Shown here: piece after piece, positions 1-9,268 of the stretch
Position numbering within the stretch: the stretch's first letter is position 1
Layout: every line of letters starts with the position of its first letter
Assembly (NCBI GenBank): GCA_965242915.1
Contig: CBDETN010000028.1
Coordinates: 186,001-250,000 of the forward strand
DNA from: CAJXII01 sp965242915
Lineage (GTDB): Bacteria > Campylobacterota > Campylobacteria > Campylobacterales > Arcobacteraceae
Direction of reading: 5' to 3'
DNA: 64,000 nt
The notes under the pieces: generated by a model
Told to the model about the DNA's origin: nothing
The model's input: only the letters and a program-made list of their open reading frames with translations
Database searches by the model: none
Position numbers and translations under genes: made by a program

Positions 1-149
1 ATTACAACTAAAGGATTAAACTCTTTTAACTGTTTATTTAAAAGTTCAATATTGTATCCTGCAACTAATACTTCAATCGTTAAATCAAATTTCTTTGCAA
101 TTTCAAGAGTATTAACCCCTATTGAACCTGTAGATCCTAGTACTATCAA
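1..149 (-). CDS. dxr: 1-deoxy-D-xylulose 5-phosphate reductoisomerase, N-terminal part
   Basis: Only the first ~49 codons are in the window; the gene runs off the left edge. The translation begins with a Rossmann glycine motif (LGSTGSIG) followed by an N-terminal NADPH-binding segment typical of Dxr, the second enzyme of the MEP isoprenoid pathway. The start appears to be TTG at 149, overlapping the TGA stop of cdsA by two bases, which suggests translational coupling. cdsA followed by dxr is a common bacterial order. The call rests on the short motif and the context. Confidence 0.85.
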   Translation of the reverse strand, partial: MIVLGSTGSIGVNTLEIAKKFDLTIEVLVAGYNIELLNKQLKEFNPLVV

Positions 150-904
150 ACAAATAACCTAAGAAGCACAAGCATAATTATTCCACCAAATAAATATCCA
201 TCCGTTCTATCTAAAATACCGCCATGACCCGGTAAAATATTTCCACTGTCTTTAACATCGGCTTCTCTTTTTAAATAACTTTCAAACAGATCACCAAACA
301 CAGAAGCTAATGCTACAGTAGCAGATATTAATAAACTTAAAAATATCCCCAATTGCTCTGGAGCAAAAATCAACCCTAAAACAGAAGCAGTTATTATACC
401 GCCAAATACACCTTCTAAAGTTTTATTTGGACTTGTTGGACAAAATGGTGTTTTCCCCTGACTTCTTCCTACAAAATATGCTCCAATATCAGCACCTGCA
501 ACTACTGCTACAAGCCAAAGTAATGCTCCCATTCCAAAAGAGATATAAAGTGAAAGTAGAAAAAGAAATGATACGATAGGGTACATAAGCGGTATAAATA
601 ATTGCTTGTTTAACTCTTTAGTATAAGCTAAAACAGAAGCTAAAATAATACCAACTACAAAAACCAAATCTTCAGGCTGTGGATAAAAACTTGCTGCCAG
701 CCAAATAATAGAAGCGAAAGTATAAACTTTACTATCCTCAATATTAAAAAGCTGCATAGCTTCATATACAGCTATAATCATTAATACACCTAACATAAAC
801 CACGTAAGCAAAAATGAATCAACCATCCCCATAACTAAAAATGCTACTAGTAAAGCAAGACCTGTTTTTATTCTTGTACTGCTTGTATTTATTATATCCA
901 GCAT
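146..904 (-). CDS. cdsA: phosphatidate cytidylyltransferase
   Basis: Makes CDP-diacylglycerol from phosphatidic acid and CTP, the branch point of phospholipid synthesis in the inner membrane. The 252-aa protein is almost entirely hydrophobic, with about eight membrane segments. Near the C-terminus (residues ~208-238) it carries the CdsA signature with the KR..KD..PGHGG.LDR.D arrangement of catalytic acidic residues. Length is normal for the short bacterial form. It lies directly upstream of dxr with overlapping stop and start codons, so the two are probably one operon. Confidence 0.93.
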   Translation of the reverse strand: MLDIINTSSTRIKTGLALLVAFLVMGMVDSFLLTWFMLGVLMIIAVYEAMQLFNIEDSKVYTFASIIWLAASFYPQPEDLVFVVGIILASVLAYTKELNKQLFIPLMYPIVSFLFLLSLYISFGMGALLWLVAVVAGADIGAYFVGRSQGKTPFCPTSPNKTLEGVFGGIITASVLGLIFAPEQLGIFLSLLISATVALASVFGDLFESYLKREADVKDSGNILPGHGGILDRTDGYLFGGIIMLVLLRLFV

Positions 905-968
905 ATATTGTCCTATATTTATTTTATATTATAAATCCGATTATACACACATTATGCTTTTAGTATAA

Positions 969-1004
969 TTTATAAATCAACTGCAAGCATGCGTGATTTA
1001 TAAA
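969..1004. promoter_or_regulatory. inverted repeat between divergent genes
   Basis: A perfect 11-bp inverted repeat (TTTATAAATCA / TGATTTATAAA) separated by a 14-nt loop containing GCATGC. It sits in the ~130-bp gap between cdsA and the divergent LolA-like gene. It could be an operator or a hairpin at the head of either transcript. No known binding site is recognised. Confidence 0.4.
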
Positions 1005-1041
1005 AGTTATACTTAACGTAATTAAATGTATAATGCAGCCC

Positions 1042-1521
1042 ATGAGATACTTACTATTTATATCTATTTTATATTCTGCTGTTTTTGCCGATATTCACTT
1101 TAAAGAAACCAGATATATGGCTGCACTTGATTTAGACAGACCGATGCTTGGCAGTTTAAAATTCCAAGATGACAATATGATTATTACTTATACAAAACCC
1201 ACTTTGGAAACTATTAGTTATTATGATGATAAACTTACAATTACAAATGACGATGATACAAAAGAATACTCATTTGAAGAATATCCACAGGCACAATACA
1301 TGGGCTTGATTTTAAAAGCAATTCTTCAAGACAATTACACTTCATTAGATGAATTTTTTGAAATTAAAAAAGAAAACAAACAAGTAATACTTGATGCTAA
1401 AGCCTCTCTTTATAGTACTATAACCTATATTATAATTGATAAAGATGATAAAAACAATGTAACAAAAATCATTATAAACATGTCAAATAAAGACCATATT
1501 ACAATTGAAATCATTAATTAA
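1042..1521 (+). CDS. LolA-like periplasmic protein
   Basis: A 159-aa secreted protein. Starting at the ATG at 1042, rather than 1033, gives a clean signal peptide (MRYLLFISILYSAVFA, then D). The body is predicted beta-rich, with alternating hydrophobic/charged stretches resembling the LolA/LolB half-barrel, but no diagnostic motif is visible. Its stop lies inside the start of an MMPL-family exporter. LolA-like/MMPL pairs are known from lipid and aryl-polyene export clusters, so a periplasmic lipid shuttle working with the exporter is the best guess. Confidence 0.6.
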   Translation: MRYLLFISILYSAVFADIHFKETRYMAALDLDRPMLGSLKFQDDNMIITYTKPTLETISYYDDKLTITNDDDTKEYSFEEYPQAQYMGLILKAILQDNYTSLDEFFEIKKENKQVILDAKASLYSTITYIIIDKDDKNNVTKIIINMSNKDHITIEIIN

Positions 1522-3634
1522 GTTTTCTAATCTCTTCCTCTTCGGGATTGCCTTAGTTTTATTTTTTATAATACAGCCGCATAATAAAATATCTTTAGAA
1601 TTATCTTCTATGCTTACAGGAGAAGATAAAAAATTTTATCAACTGTCAGAAAAATTCAGTTATGTAAAAACTTTTTTAGTATCAGTTGAAGGATTTGAGA
1701 AAAAGGATTTAAAGAAATTAAAAGAGATTAAAAAAAAGTTATCTAAGCATCCGGAAATAACTATTAATAACCAGATAAACAATAAACAATTTCAACAATT
1801 TAAAAAAACTTATAATTTATATTTAAATGACTTAAACTATGAAAGCAGTGATCAACTTAATACAAAAAAAGAACTTGAAAAAATTTATAAGAAGATGGTC
1901 TCATCTCCATTTTATTTTAATCTAAATCTTAATGATCCGCTTGGTATTATTAAAAAAGACAGTATCCCTAAAGATATTAAATTCAAAAATGGCAATTTAG
2001 TCTTGGGAGATTATGGTTATCTTGCAATTTTTTCAATAGAATCAAAAACAGATGAGAAATCCAGAATAAAAATATATAATGATATTCACACAATTTTGGC
2101 CAAATATGATAATATCAAATTCTTCAGTTCAATCTTTTTTTATGTAGAAAATTCAAAAGAGATCCAAGCAGATGTCAAAAAAATAATTATGGTATCAATG
2201 GTGCTGCTGGGTATTCTTTATCTTGTATTTTTACGAAATATTTATCTGTTTGTTAATATTGCTGTTACTTTGGTAACTTCAGTGATTATTGGACAGATTG
2301 TAGTTACCTATATTTTCCCGCAAACTTCAGTCATAGCTTTAGTATTTAGTACAGCTGTTACCTCTGTATCTATTGATTATATGTTTCATCATTATTTACA
2401 TAACTATTATAATAAAAAACTTGGATTTAACAAAGCTGTATTTTATGGTTTTTTAACAACCGTAACAGCTTTTATATTAATATCATTTATCAACTTCCCG
2501 CTTATTGAACAAATATCTATATTTACGATTGTATCGCTTATTGTTGCATATGTTCATTTTGCTTTTATATATCCTCATTTAGAAATTAAACATAAAGAAC
2601 CTTATTCTAAAGAAAATTATAAAAGTCCTTTTACTGTTAAAGGTTATAAGATTCTTGTTTTTTCTATTATAATTGTTGTTATATCACTGTTTTATGCTAA
2701 ATTTGATTTTAATATAAAGAACTTGGATTATCAAAATAAAAACTTGCTATCTACAGAAAAGTTTTTTAAATCAAACCTGAACCAAAACAAAAAAGCTTCA
2801 ATTCTAATCACAGGAAGCAGCTGTGATGAAGTGATAGCACATGCAAAAATAATTAAATTCATGGATAAATATAGCACTGTGCCGCTATCTTCACTTCTTT
2901 CACAAGAGGAATATATCAATAAACTTCAAGAGATTAAAAAATTTAATTTCCTAAAATTAAAAGATGAATTGAACTTATTGGAGACTGATATTGGATTTAA
3001 AAATGATTATTTTAAAAACAGTTACAACGACAAACTGCTTTACCCTCCTTATCCAAAATATACACAGCAAATGATTCAAAGTTTTGGATTTGATTTAGTT
3101 TATGATGAAAACAAATATATCACCTATGCTATGATTAATCCAAACAAAATAGATGAGATATTAGCTTTAGAGTTTACAAGAAGTGCTCAGTCAAAAATAC
3201 TTTTTGAGAATTCTTTGAAAAAAGTTTATAATGAATTGGTTCTTTTTGGGGGCTTAACCTTACTACTTATCATATCTATTTTGGCAATGGTTACCAAAAA
3301 AAGATTTTTACAGGCGTTTACATATATTCTTTTTCCGGCATCACTGATACTTTGTTACAGTTGGTTTATACCGCTTAATATTATGCATATTTTTATGGCA
3401 TTTGTTATTATGGCTATTGGTATTGATTATGGAATTTATATGAATGAACCAACCTTGTCGCACAATACAACATTGGCTATTATTTTTTCATTGATTTCTA
3501 CATTTGCCGGATTTGGGGTATTGGTAATTAGTGGTATTAACTCTTTATTTTCTATAGGGATAACTGCTGTTATAGGGGTTGCGGGGATATTATTTTTACT
3601 TTTATTTCAAAAAAGGACAAATCACAAATCTTAA
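1505..3634 (+). CDS. MMPL/RND-family lipid exporter
   Basis: A 709-aa membrane protein with the RND layout: one N-terminal membrane helix, a large periplasmic loop (~30-220), a block of five to six helices (~225-400), a second periplasmic loop (~400-575) and a final block of helices (~578-702). Both helix blocks contain an IDY motif (VSIDYMFHH and IGIDYGIYM), as in MMPL proteins. Translation starts at TTG 1505, overlapping the LolA-like gene by 17 bp. Family members export lipids or pigments; the substrate cannot be read from the sequence. Confidence 0.8.
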   Translation: MKSLIKFSNLFLFGIALVLFFIIQPHNKISLELSSMLTGEDKKFYQLSEKFSYVKTFLVSVEGFEKKDLKKLKEIKKKLSKHPEITINNQINNKQFQQFKKTYNLYLNDLNYESSDQLNTKKELEKIYKKMVSSPFYFNLNLNDPLGIIKKDSIPKDIKFKNGNLVLGDYGYLAIFSIESKTDEKSRIKIYNDIHTILAKYDNIKFFSSIFFYVENSKEIQADVKKIIMVSMVLLGILYLVFLRNIYLFVNIAVTLVTSVIIGQIVVTYIFPQTSVIALVFSTAVTSVSIDYMFHHYLHNYYNKKLGFNKAVFYGFLTTVTAFILISFINFPLIEQISIFTIVSLIVAYVHFAFIYPHLEIKHKEPYSKENYKSPFTVKGYKILVFSIIIVVISLFYAKFDFNIKNLDYQNKNLLSTEKFFKSNLNQNKKASILITGSSCDEVIAHAKIIKFMDKYSTVPLSSLLSQEEYINKLQEIKKFNFLKLKDELNLLETDIGFKNDYFKNSYNDKLLYPPYPKYTQQMIQSFGFDLVYDENKYITYAMINPNKIDEILALEFTRSAQSKILFENSLKKVYNELVLFGGLTLLLIISILAMVTKKRFLQAFTYILFPASLILCYSWFIPLNIMHIFMAFVIMAIGIDYGIYMNEPTLSHNTTLAIIFSLISTFAGFGVLVISGINSLFSIGITAVIGVAGILFLLLFQKRTNHKS

Positions 3635-3643
3635 TACTTTATT

Positions 3644-4657
3644 TTAGTTTATTTGAGTTACTATATCCACAACTTTCGAAGCATATCCCCATTCATTATC
3701 ATACCAAACAATTAACTTTATCATCTTTCCCTGTTTTACATCTGTAAATCTATGGTCAAGTATCGTAGTATAACTTTCGGCTTTAAAATCACTGGAAACT
3801 AAAGGTTGCTCATTGTTCAATAAAATATCAAATTTCTGATTAAGGGCATAAGTTTTACATAAATTTATAAGCTCATCTTTTGAACACTCTTTTTTTATAA
3901 ATAAAGTAACATTTATAACTCCAACAGTATCAGTCGGTACCCGCAATGAACTTGATGCAATAATATTGGAATTGATATCTGGCATTATATATGAACAAGC
4001 TTCAATAGTAGTGGTATGACTTGGTATTATATTTTGTGTAGCACTTCGTCCAAACTCAAAATTACACTCAACATCTCTATCATAATTTCCTATACAAGCG
4101 CTGTCTAAAACTTTTTGATGGTTAAGTAGCGGATGTATAGTTGTAACATCTCCGTATTCTATTTCATAATTATCATCAATAATCTTTAAAATAGGTAGTA
4201 TAGCCGTAGCATTACATGAACTGGTCGAGATAATTTTATGAGTATCTAAATTTAGTTTATCTTCATTTACCCCTAAAATTACATTTATATCAGCATCTTT
4301 TTTTGGATGGGTTAAGAAAATAGCTTTGACCGCTAATTTTCTAAGTTCATTAGTATCTGCTTTACTGCCGCTTGCATCAATAATAAAATCAATATCAAGT
4401 GCTTTTAAATCAATATTAAACAGGCTGGACTCATTTAAAATTTTTATTTTAGAATTTTTATTTTCTATAAAACCATTAACCACTTCAAACTTATCATCTA
4501 ATCTCCCGTAAGTAGAATCATAATTTATAGAGTAAGCAATATTTTCAATATTTGAATTTAACTCATTGATAGCAATAATATCAAGTGCTTTATTTTCTAA
4601 AGCAATTCGTAAAATTGCTTTACCGATTCTACCAACTCCGTTTAATAATACTCGCAT
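3644..4657 (-). CDS. GAPDH-family dehydrogenase, Epd-like
   Basis: A 337-aa second member of the glyceraldehyde-3-phosphate dehydrogenase family. It keeps the Rossmann start (GVGRIGKAI), a catalytic Cys at ~148 and a His at ~175. However, the usual SCTTN is SCNATA and the His context is IHPLLNHQ. The AINEL segment, the FLTHP loop, HxxxxxQKVLD, SATQNIIP and QPLVSSDF resemble erythrose-4-phosphate dehydrogenase (Epd) more than glycolytic GAPDH. It lies 11 bp downstream of pgk, where relatives usually carry tpiA. It could make erythronate-4-phosphate for pyridoxal phosphate; true GAPDH activity is the alternative. Confidence 0.7.
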   Translation of the reverse strand: MRVLLNGVGRIGKAILRIALENKALDIIAINELNSNIENIAYSINYDSTYGRLDDKFEVVNGFIENKNSKIKILNESSLFNIDLKALDIDFIIDASGSKADTNELRKLAVKAIFLTHPKKDADINVILGVNEDKLNLDTHKIISTSSCNATAILPILKIIDDNYEIEYGDVTTIHPLLNHQKVLDSACIGNYDRDVECNFEFGRSATQNIIPSHTTTIEACSYIMPDINSNIIASSSLRVPTDTVGVINVTLFIKKECSKDELINLCKTYALNQKFDILLNNEQPLVSSDFKAESYTTILDHRFTDVKQGKMIKLIVWYDNEWGYASKVVDIVTQIN

Positions 4658-4668
4658 TAAATTATATT

Positions 4669-5865
4669 TTAGTCTTCAAGGATAAGTGCTTTAACACCAG
4701 GTAAAATTTTACCTTCAATAAGTTCTAAAGATGCTCCGCCGCCCGTAGAAATAAATGTCATATCATCTTCATCCCCTGTTCTTCTTACTAAATCAGCGGT
4801 ATCTCCGCCACCTACAACTGTTGTAGCATAACTAGAAGCAACTGCGTGAGAAAGCTTGGTACTTCCTTTTGCAAATTTATCCATCTCGTAAACACCCATT
4901 GGTCCATTCCATAGAATTGTATGTGCGTCTTCAAGTGCCTGTGCAAAAAGTAGTGATGATGCCGGTCCTATATCCAGACCCATCCAACTTTCAGGTATCT
5001 CTTGAACCGTAACTGCTTTTGCAAATGCTTCACTGTCAAAAGCTTCTGCTGCTATAACATCAACCGGCAGATAAAATTTTACACCTAATTTTTTAGCTTC
5101 TTCCATTATTTTAAGTGCCTCTGGGATTAACTCTTCCTCAACCAAAGAGTTTCCAATTTCATGACCTAAGGCTTTTAAAAATGTAAATGCCATACCACCG
5201 CCTATAATAATTTTATCTACTTTTGGTACAAGGTTATAAAGTGCTTCAAGTTTTCCAGATACTTTACTTCCCCCCACAATAGATACAAATGGTCTTTTGG
5301 GCTCTTCAATAATATGGTAGAAAAATTTTATCTCTTTTGCCAATAAAAATCCAGCTGCTTTTGAGTCAATATCAAAATATTGTGCAATACCCTCAACAGA
5401 AGCATGTGCTCTATGAGATACACCAAAAGCATCATTGATAAATACATCTGCTAAAGATGCTAAAGTTTTTGATAATTCAGGGTCATTTTTAGTTTCACCC
5501 TCTTCAAATCTCATGTTTTCCAACAGCATTATCTCACCGCTTTGCAGATCATTTGCCATTGCAATTGTTTCATCACAAATAACATTTGGAGCAAGTTTTA
5601 TTTCTGTCTTTAAAAGCGTATGAAGTCTTTTAGCTATTGGTTTTAAACTGAATTTATCTTCAAAACCATTTTTAGGTCTTCCAAAGTGTGAAGCTATTAT
5701 AACTGCACAATCGTTATCAATACAGTATCTAATAGTATTTAAAGCACTTTTTATTCTTCTATCATCAGTAATATTTTGATACTCATCAACTGGAACATTA
5801 AAGTCACATCTTATAAATATTTTTTTATTAGCTATATCTATTTTATTTATCTCTTGAAGTTTCAT
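4669..5865 (-). CDS. pgk: phosphoglycerate kinase
   Basis: Transfers phosphate between 1,3-bisphosphoglycerate and ADP in glycolysis/gluconeogenesis. The 398-aa length is typical. Visible family marks are FIRCDFNVP near residue 20, SHFGRPK, LLENMRFEEGE, FINDAFGVSHR, the nucleotide loop VGGSKVSGK and the C-terminal GGGDTADLV...FISTGGGASLE. It lies between gapA (9-bp gap) and the Epd-like gene (11-bp gap), so the three genes form one minus-strand operon. Confidence 0.97.
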   Translation of the reverse strand: MKLQEINKIDIANKKIFIRCDFNVPVDEYQNITDDRRIKSALNTIRYCIDNDCAVIIASHFGRPKNGFEDKFSLKPIAKRLHTLLKTEIKLAPNVICDETIAMANDLQSGEIMLLENMRFEEGETKNDPELSKTLASLADVFINDAFGVSHRAHASVEGIAQYFDIDSKAAGFLLAKEIKFFYHIIEEPKRPFVSIVGGSKVSGKLEALYNLVPKVDKIIIGGGMAFTFLKALGHEIGNSLVEEELIPEALKIMEEAKKLGVKFYLPVDVIAAEAFDSEAFAKAVTVQEIPESWMGLDIGPASSLLFAQALEDAHTILWNGPMGVYEMDKFAKGSTKLSHAVASSYATTVVGGGDTADLVRRTGDEDDMTFISTGGGASLELIEGKILPGVKALILED

Positions 5866-5874
5866 AAATTTTCC

Positions 5875-6894
5875 CTAATTCTTCGCGATATGAACAGCCA
5901 TATCAACCAATCTGCAAGAGTATCCCCACTCATTGTCATACCAAGCTAAAACTTTTACCATTCTATTGTTTACAACTTGTGTAGTATCAAGAGGTACAAC
6001 GGTACTTGTCTCTTCTCCACAAAAATCAGATGAAACTCTTTTTTCAGTATCAACTCCCAAAATTCCTTTCATAGCACCATTTGACGCATCAATAAAAGCT
6101 TGATTTACAGATTCTACTGTTACATCATTTTTTAATGTTACTGTTAAATCTACCATTGATACATTTGGAGTTGGAACTCTTATAGCTTGACCATTTATTT
6201 TCCCTTTCAAGTGTGGTAAAACTTTAGCAATTGCCTTTGCGGCACCTGTTGTTGCAGGTATTAAATTAACTGCTCCGGCTCTGGCTTTTCTTGGGTCTTT
6301 TTTATCTTTTGCATCTAAGATCGGCTGGCTGCCGGTGTAAGAGTGAATTGTAGTCATAAGTCCACACTCAATTCCAAAAGCATCATCTAAAACTTTTGCT
6401 ACAGGAGCTAAACCGTTTGTAGTACAAGAAGCATTTGAAACAACTGCTTGACCATCATATTTATCTTCATTTACACCCATTACAAATGTTGCCGTATCAT
6501 CTTTTGCAGGAGCTGATAATACAATTTTTTTAATTCCATTATCCAGATATGGCTGTACTGATTCTTGTGTTAAAAATGCACCTGTACACTCTAAAACTAC
6601 ATCAACACCAAGTTCGGCAAAGTTAAGTTTAGCAGGGTCTCGTTCGCTTAAAAGTTTAGCTTTAGTTCCTCGTCCCTGCGGAGTTACACCATTTCCTATA
6701 TAAATATATCCATTTTCTACACGAATATCATCTCTTTTTCCATGCACAGAATCATATCGAAGTCCATATTGAATCATATCTTCAGCACCGCTTGCATTAC
6801 AAGCAACCAACTCAACATCATCTCGAGAAGCAACTATTCTAGCTACACATCTTCCAATTCTACCTAATCCATTAATCGCTATTTTTAAAGCCAT
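5875..6894 (-). CDS. gapA: glyceraldehyde-3-phosphate dehydrogenase, type I
   Basis: NAD(P)-dependent phosphorylating GAPDH of 339 aa. It has the N-terminal INGLGRIGRC dinucleotide motif, the catalytic SNASCTTN with Cys ~157, IHSYTGSQ with the catalytic His, and the conserved WYDNEWGYS C-terminus. It is the first gene of the gapA-pgk-epd-like operon; the promoter probably lies in 6895-6960. This is the canonical copy, in contrast to the divergent paralogue at the operon's end. Confidence 0.97.
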   Translation of the reverse strand: MALKIAINGLGRIGRCVARIVASRDDVELVACNASGAEDMIQYGLRYDSVHGKRDDIRVENGYIYIGNGVTPQGRGTKAKLLSERDPAKLNFAELGVDVVLECTGAFLTQESVQPYLDNGIKKIVLSAPAKDDTATFVMGVNEDKYDGQAVVSNASCTTNGLAPVAKVLDDAFGIECGLMTTIHSYTGSQPILDAKDKKDPRKARAGAVNLIPATTGAAKAIAKVLPHLKGKINGQAIRVPTPNVSMVDLTVTLKNDVTVESVNQAFIDASNGAMKGILGVDTEKRVSSDFCGEETSTVVPLDTTQVVNNRMVKVLAWYDNEWGYSCRLVDMAVHIAKN

Positions 6895-6967
6895 AACTAC
6901 CCTTTATGTGTAATATTATTTGCATCATATTAGCAAAAAGTAGCTATAAATACGGTTAATGAAATTT

Positions 6968-7894
6968 TTAAATAAATTCTTCTATATTTTTAAAGATTCC
7001 ATCTATTAATCTTCCTCTAGCTTCAATTGAAGCCCAAGCTATATGAGGTGTAAATAAAACTCTATTTTTGTTTTTTATTTTTAACAGAGGGGATGTTTTT
7101 TCAATTGGCTCACAAGTCACAACATCTGTTGCAAAATAAATTTCTCTTTTATCCAATTCATCAGAAATATCCTGCTCATTTACAATTCCGCCGCGACCAA
7201 GATTTAATAAAATAGCTTTCTCTTTTAAAAGTTGTAAATTTGTTTTATTTATTAAATTTAAAGTTGTATCATTAAGCGGTGCGTGTATTGAGATAATATC
7301 GCAGGTTTTAAGTAACTCTTCTAAACTAACTTGAGCATATTGTAAATCATTATTCTTGCCGCTTGTTGAATAATAGCAAACATCACATCCAAAACTTGAA
7401 GCTATAGAAGCTACTTTTTTACCTATATTTCCAAGTGCTATAATTCCCCATCTTTTACCGTCAAGTTCATAAAATGGTTTATCTATATTTGTAAAAATAT
7501 TACTGTTTTCCCAACCACCGCTTTTAACAAAATTATCGTAAAAATTTATTTGTTGAATAAATTGTAATGCAAATGCGAATGTTAGTTGAGCAACACTTGA
7601 AGTTGAATACCCTGCAACATTTTTTACAGTAATTCCTTTTTGTTTTGCATATTCCAAATCTATATTATTCATTCCAGTAGCTGCTACACAAATAAGTTTT
7701 ATATCACTATTATCCATAATCTCTTTATCAATAACCACTTTATTTGTTATAATTATTTGAGCATCTTGAACTCTTTGTAATGTTTGTATCTTTTTTGTAC
7801 TAGGAAAGCTAACCACATCTGCCAATGTATTAAACATATCTAAATTAATATCATCACCCAGTGTTTTTCTATCTAAAAATACTATCTTGTGCAT
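6968..7894 (-). CDS. D-2-hydroxyacid dehydrogenase
   Basis: NAD-dependent reductase of 2-keto acids, close to the hydroxypyruvate/glycerate dehydrogenase branch. The 308-aa reading starts at ATG 7894 because a strong Shine-Dalgarno (GGAGGAATT) precedes it. The catalytic triad is visible: Arg in LNLGRGG, Glu in VVTCEP, His in FTPHIAWAS. The nucleotide fold is marked by GIIALGNIGKKVA. It is monocistronic, between gapA and a divergent secreted-protein gene. The true substrate (glycerate, lactate or other) cannot be set from sequence. Confidence 0.88.
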   Translation of the reverse strand: MHKIVFLDRKTLGDDINLDMFNTLADVVSFPSTKKIQTLQRVQDAQIIITNKVVIDKEIMDNSDIKLICVAATGMNNIDLEYAKQKGITVKNVAGYSTSSVAQLTFAFALQFIQQINFYDNFVKSGGWENSNIFTNIDKPFYELDGKRWGIIALGNIGKKVASIASSFGCDVCYYSTSGKNNDLQYAQVSLEELLKTCDIISIHAPLNDTTLNLINKTNLQLLKEKAILLNLGRGGIVNEQDISDELDKREIYFATDVVTCEPIEKTSPLLKIKNKNRVLFTPHIAWASIEARGRLIDGIFKNIEEFI

Positions 7895-8007
7895 AGTAAT
7901 TCCTCCGTCATCATACTTTAATTTTTTTATGTAAAATAATAACATAATTTATTGTGAATATTAATGATTTATAACTTATAATATCAAACTAATCAAAGGA
8001 GAGTAAA

Positions 8008-9264
8008 TTGAAGTTTTTTATTGTTTTAATTTTAATTTTGCTTAATCTGACAGCATCACAAAAAAGTGATGCACTTTCATATCTAAATTCATTAAGAAAT
8101 AGTGCCGGCTTATCAAGTTTGAATAATAATAAAATATTAGAAGAAGCTTCTCAAAATCATTCAAATTATATTAATGATATATGGACTAGATTCTCTATAA
8201 ACTTAATGCATAAAGAAGATAAAGACATATATCCAAGTTCTTACTATACGGGAAAAACTTCTAAAAAAAGAGGAGTTTACAGTGGGTATAAATCTTTATA
8301 TTATTTTGAAAACTTATCAGCAGGTCACAAAAATATTTATGCTTCTATTGACAGCTTGATGGGAGCAATTTATCATAGATATGAATTTCTAAGGAATAAT
8401 ATTGATGAGATTGGTATAGGGATAAATAAATCTAAAAAAGGTTATCTGGTTTATACTTATAATATGGGTAACTCTATTCTTAATATACTTTGTCAAGGGG
8501 ACAGCTTCGGTGGGAAAGGCAAATATGTTTATAAAGCCTGCGCAAAAGAAAAGTTAAGACTTGAAAAAACACTTTATTTAAACACAAAAGATCATTTATC
8601 TCAAAACTCACCTCAATATGTGATCTGGCCTCCTAAAAATGGTAAAAATATCCCTACTGTATTTTTTGAAGAGTTTCCAGATCCTTTACCTGAAATTTCC
8701 GTTTCCGGTTATCCAATATCTATAGAGTTTAACAGTTACTATTATGACAATCAAGATATAGAGATTAAAGATTTTAAATTATTTGATTCTAATAATAATG
8801 AAATTTTAGATACTTTATTAATGGATTATTCAAATGATCCAAATGATAAACACACTAGATTTCAATTCACTCTCTTTCCAAAAAAAAGACTACATTGGAA
8901 TCAAAAATATAAGGTGTTCATTAATTATTATGTAGACAACAATTTAAAAACAATAACATGGAATTTTTTAACTAAAAAATTAAATTATCCATACTATACA
9001 ATTAAAGAGATAAACTCTACAATAAAACTTAAAACTAACACCTATTATATACTTTATATGGAACCTCTACATAACAATGATATTTTTAAATCATGGAGGT
9101 GTACTCGTAAAATAGAAGCTAAAGCTTCCATTAAATCTATTGATAAAAATACTCTTTTAGTTAAGTTTGATAGTAAAATTGGAGATAAATACCATATCAA
9201 ACTATCAAACTCAAAAAAGATAACTATACAAATAGCATTAGAAGATAATGCTGTAAGACAATAA
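8008..9264 (+). CDS. secreted CAP-domain protein
   Basis: A 418-aa exported protein starting at TTG 8008 after a clear AAAGGAGAG ribosome site. An N-terminal signal segment ends around the TAS residues. Residues ~22-155 form a CAP/SCP domain (LNSLRNSAGLSSL..N..LEEAS..H..Y, then ENLSAG and a YHR segment), as in bacterial YkwD-like proteins. The C-terminal ~250 residues are beta-rich with no recognised domain and may be an Ig-like or surface-binding module. Function unknown; it is convergent with purT, with a 4-bp gap. Confidence 0.75.
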   Translation: MKFFIVLILILLNLTASQKSDALSYLNSLRNSAGLSSLNNNKILEEASQNHSNYINDIWTRFSINLMHKEDKDIYPSSYYTGKTSKKRGVYSGYKSLYYFENLSAGHKNIYASIDSLMGAIYHRYEFLRNNIDEIGIGINKSKKGYLVYTYNMGNSILNILCQGDSFGGKGKYVYKACAKEKLRLEKTLYLNTKDHLSQNSPQYVIWPPKNGKNIPTVFFEEFPDPLPEISVSGYPISIEFNSYYYDNQDIEIKDFKLFDSNNNEILDTLLMDYSNDPNDKHTRFQFTLFPKKRLHWNQKYKVFINYYVDNNLKTITWNFLTKKLNYPYYTIKEINSTIKLKTNTYYILYMEPLHNNDIFKSWRCTRKIEAKASIKSIDKNTLLVKFDSKIGDKYHIKLSNSKKITIQIALEDNAVRQ

Positions 9265-9268
9265 AAAC

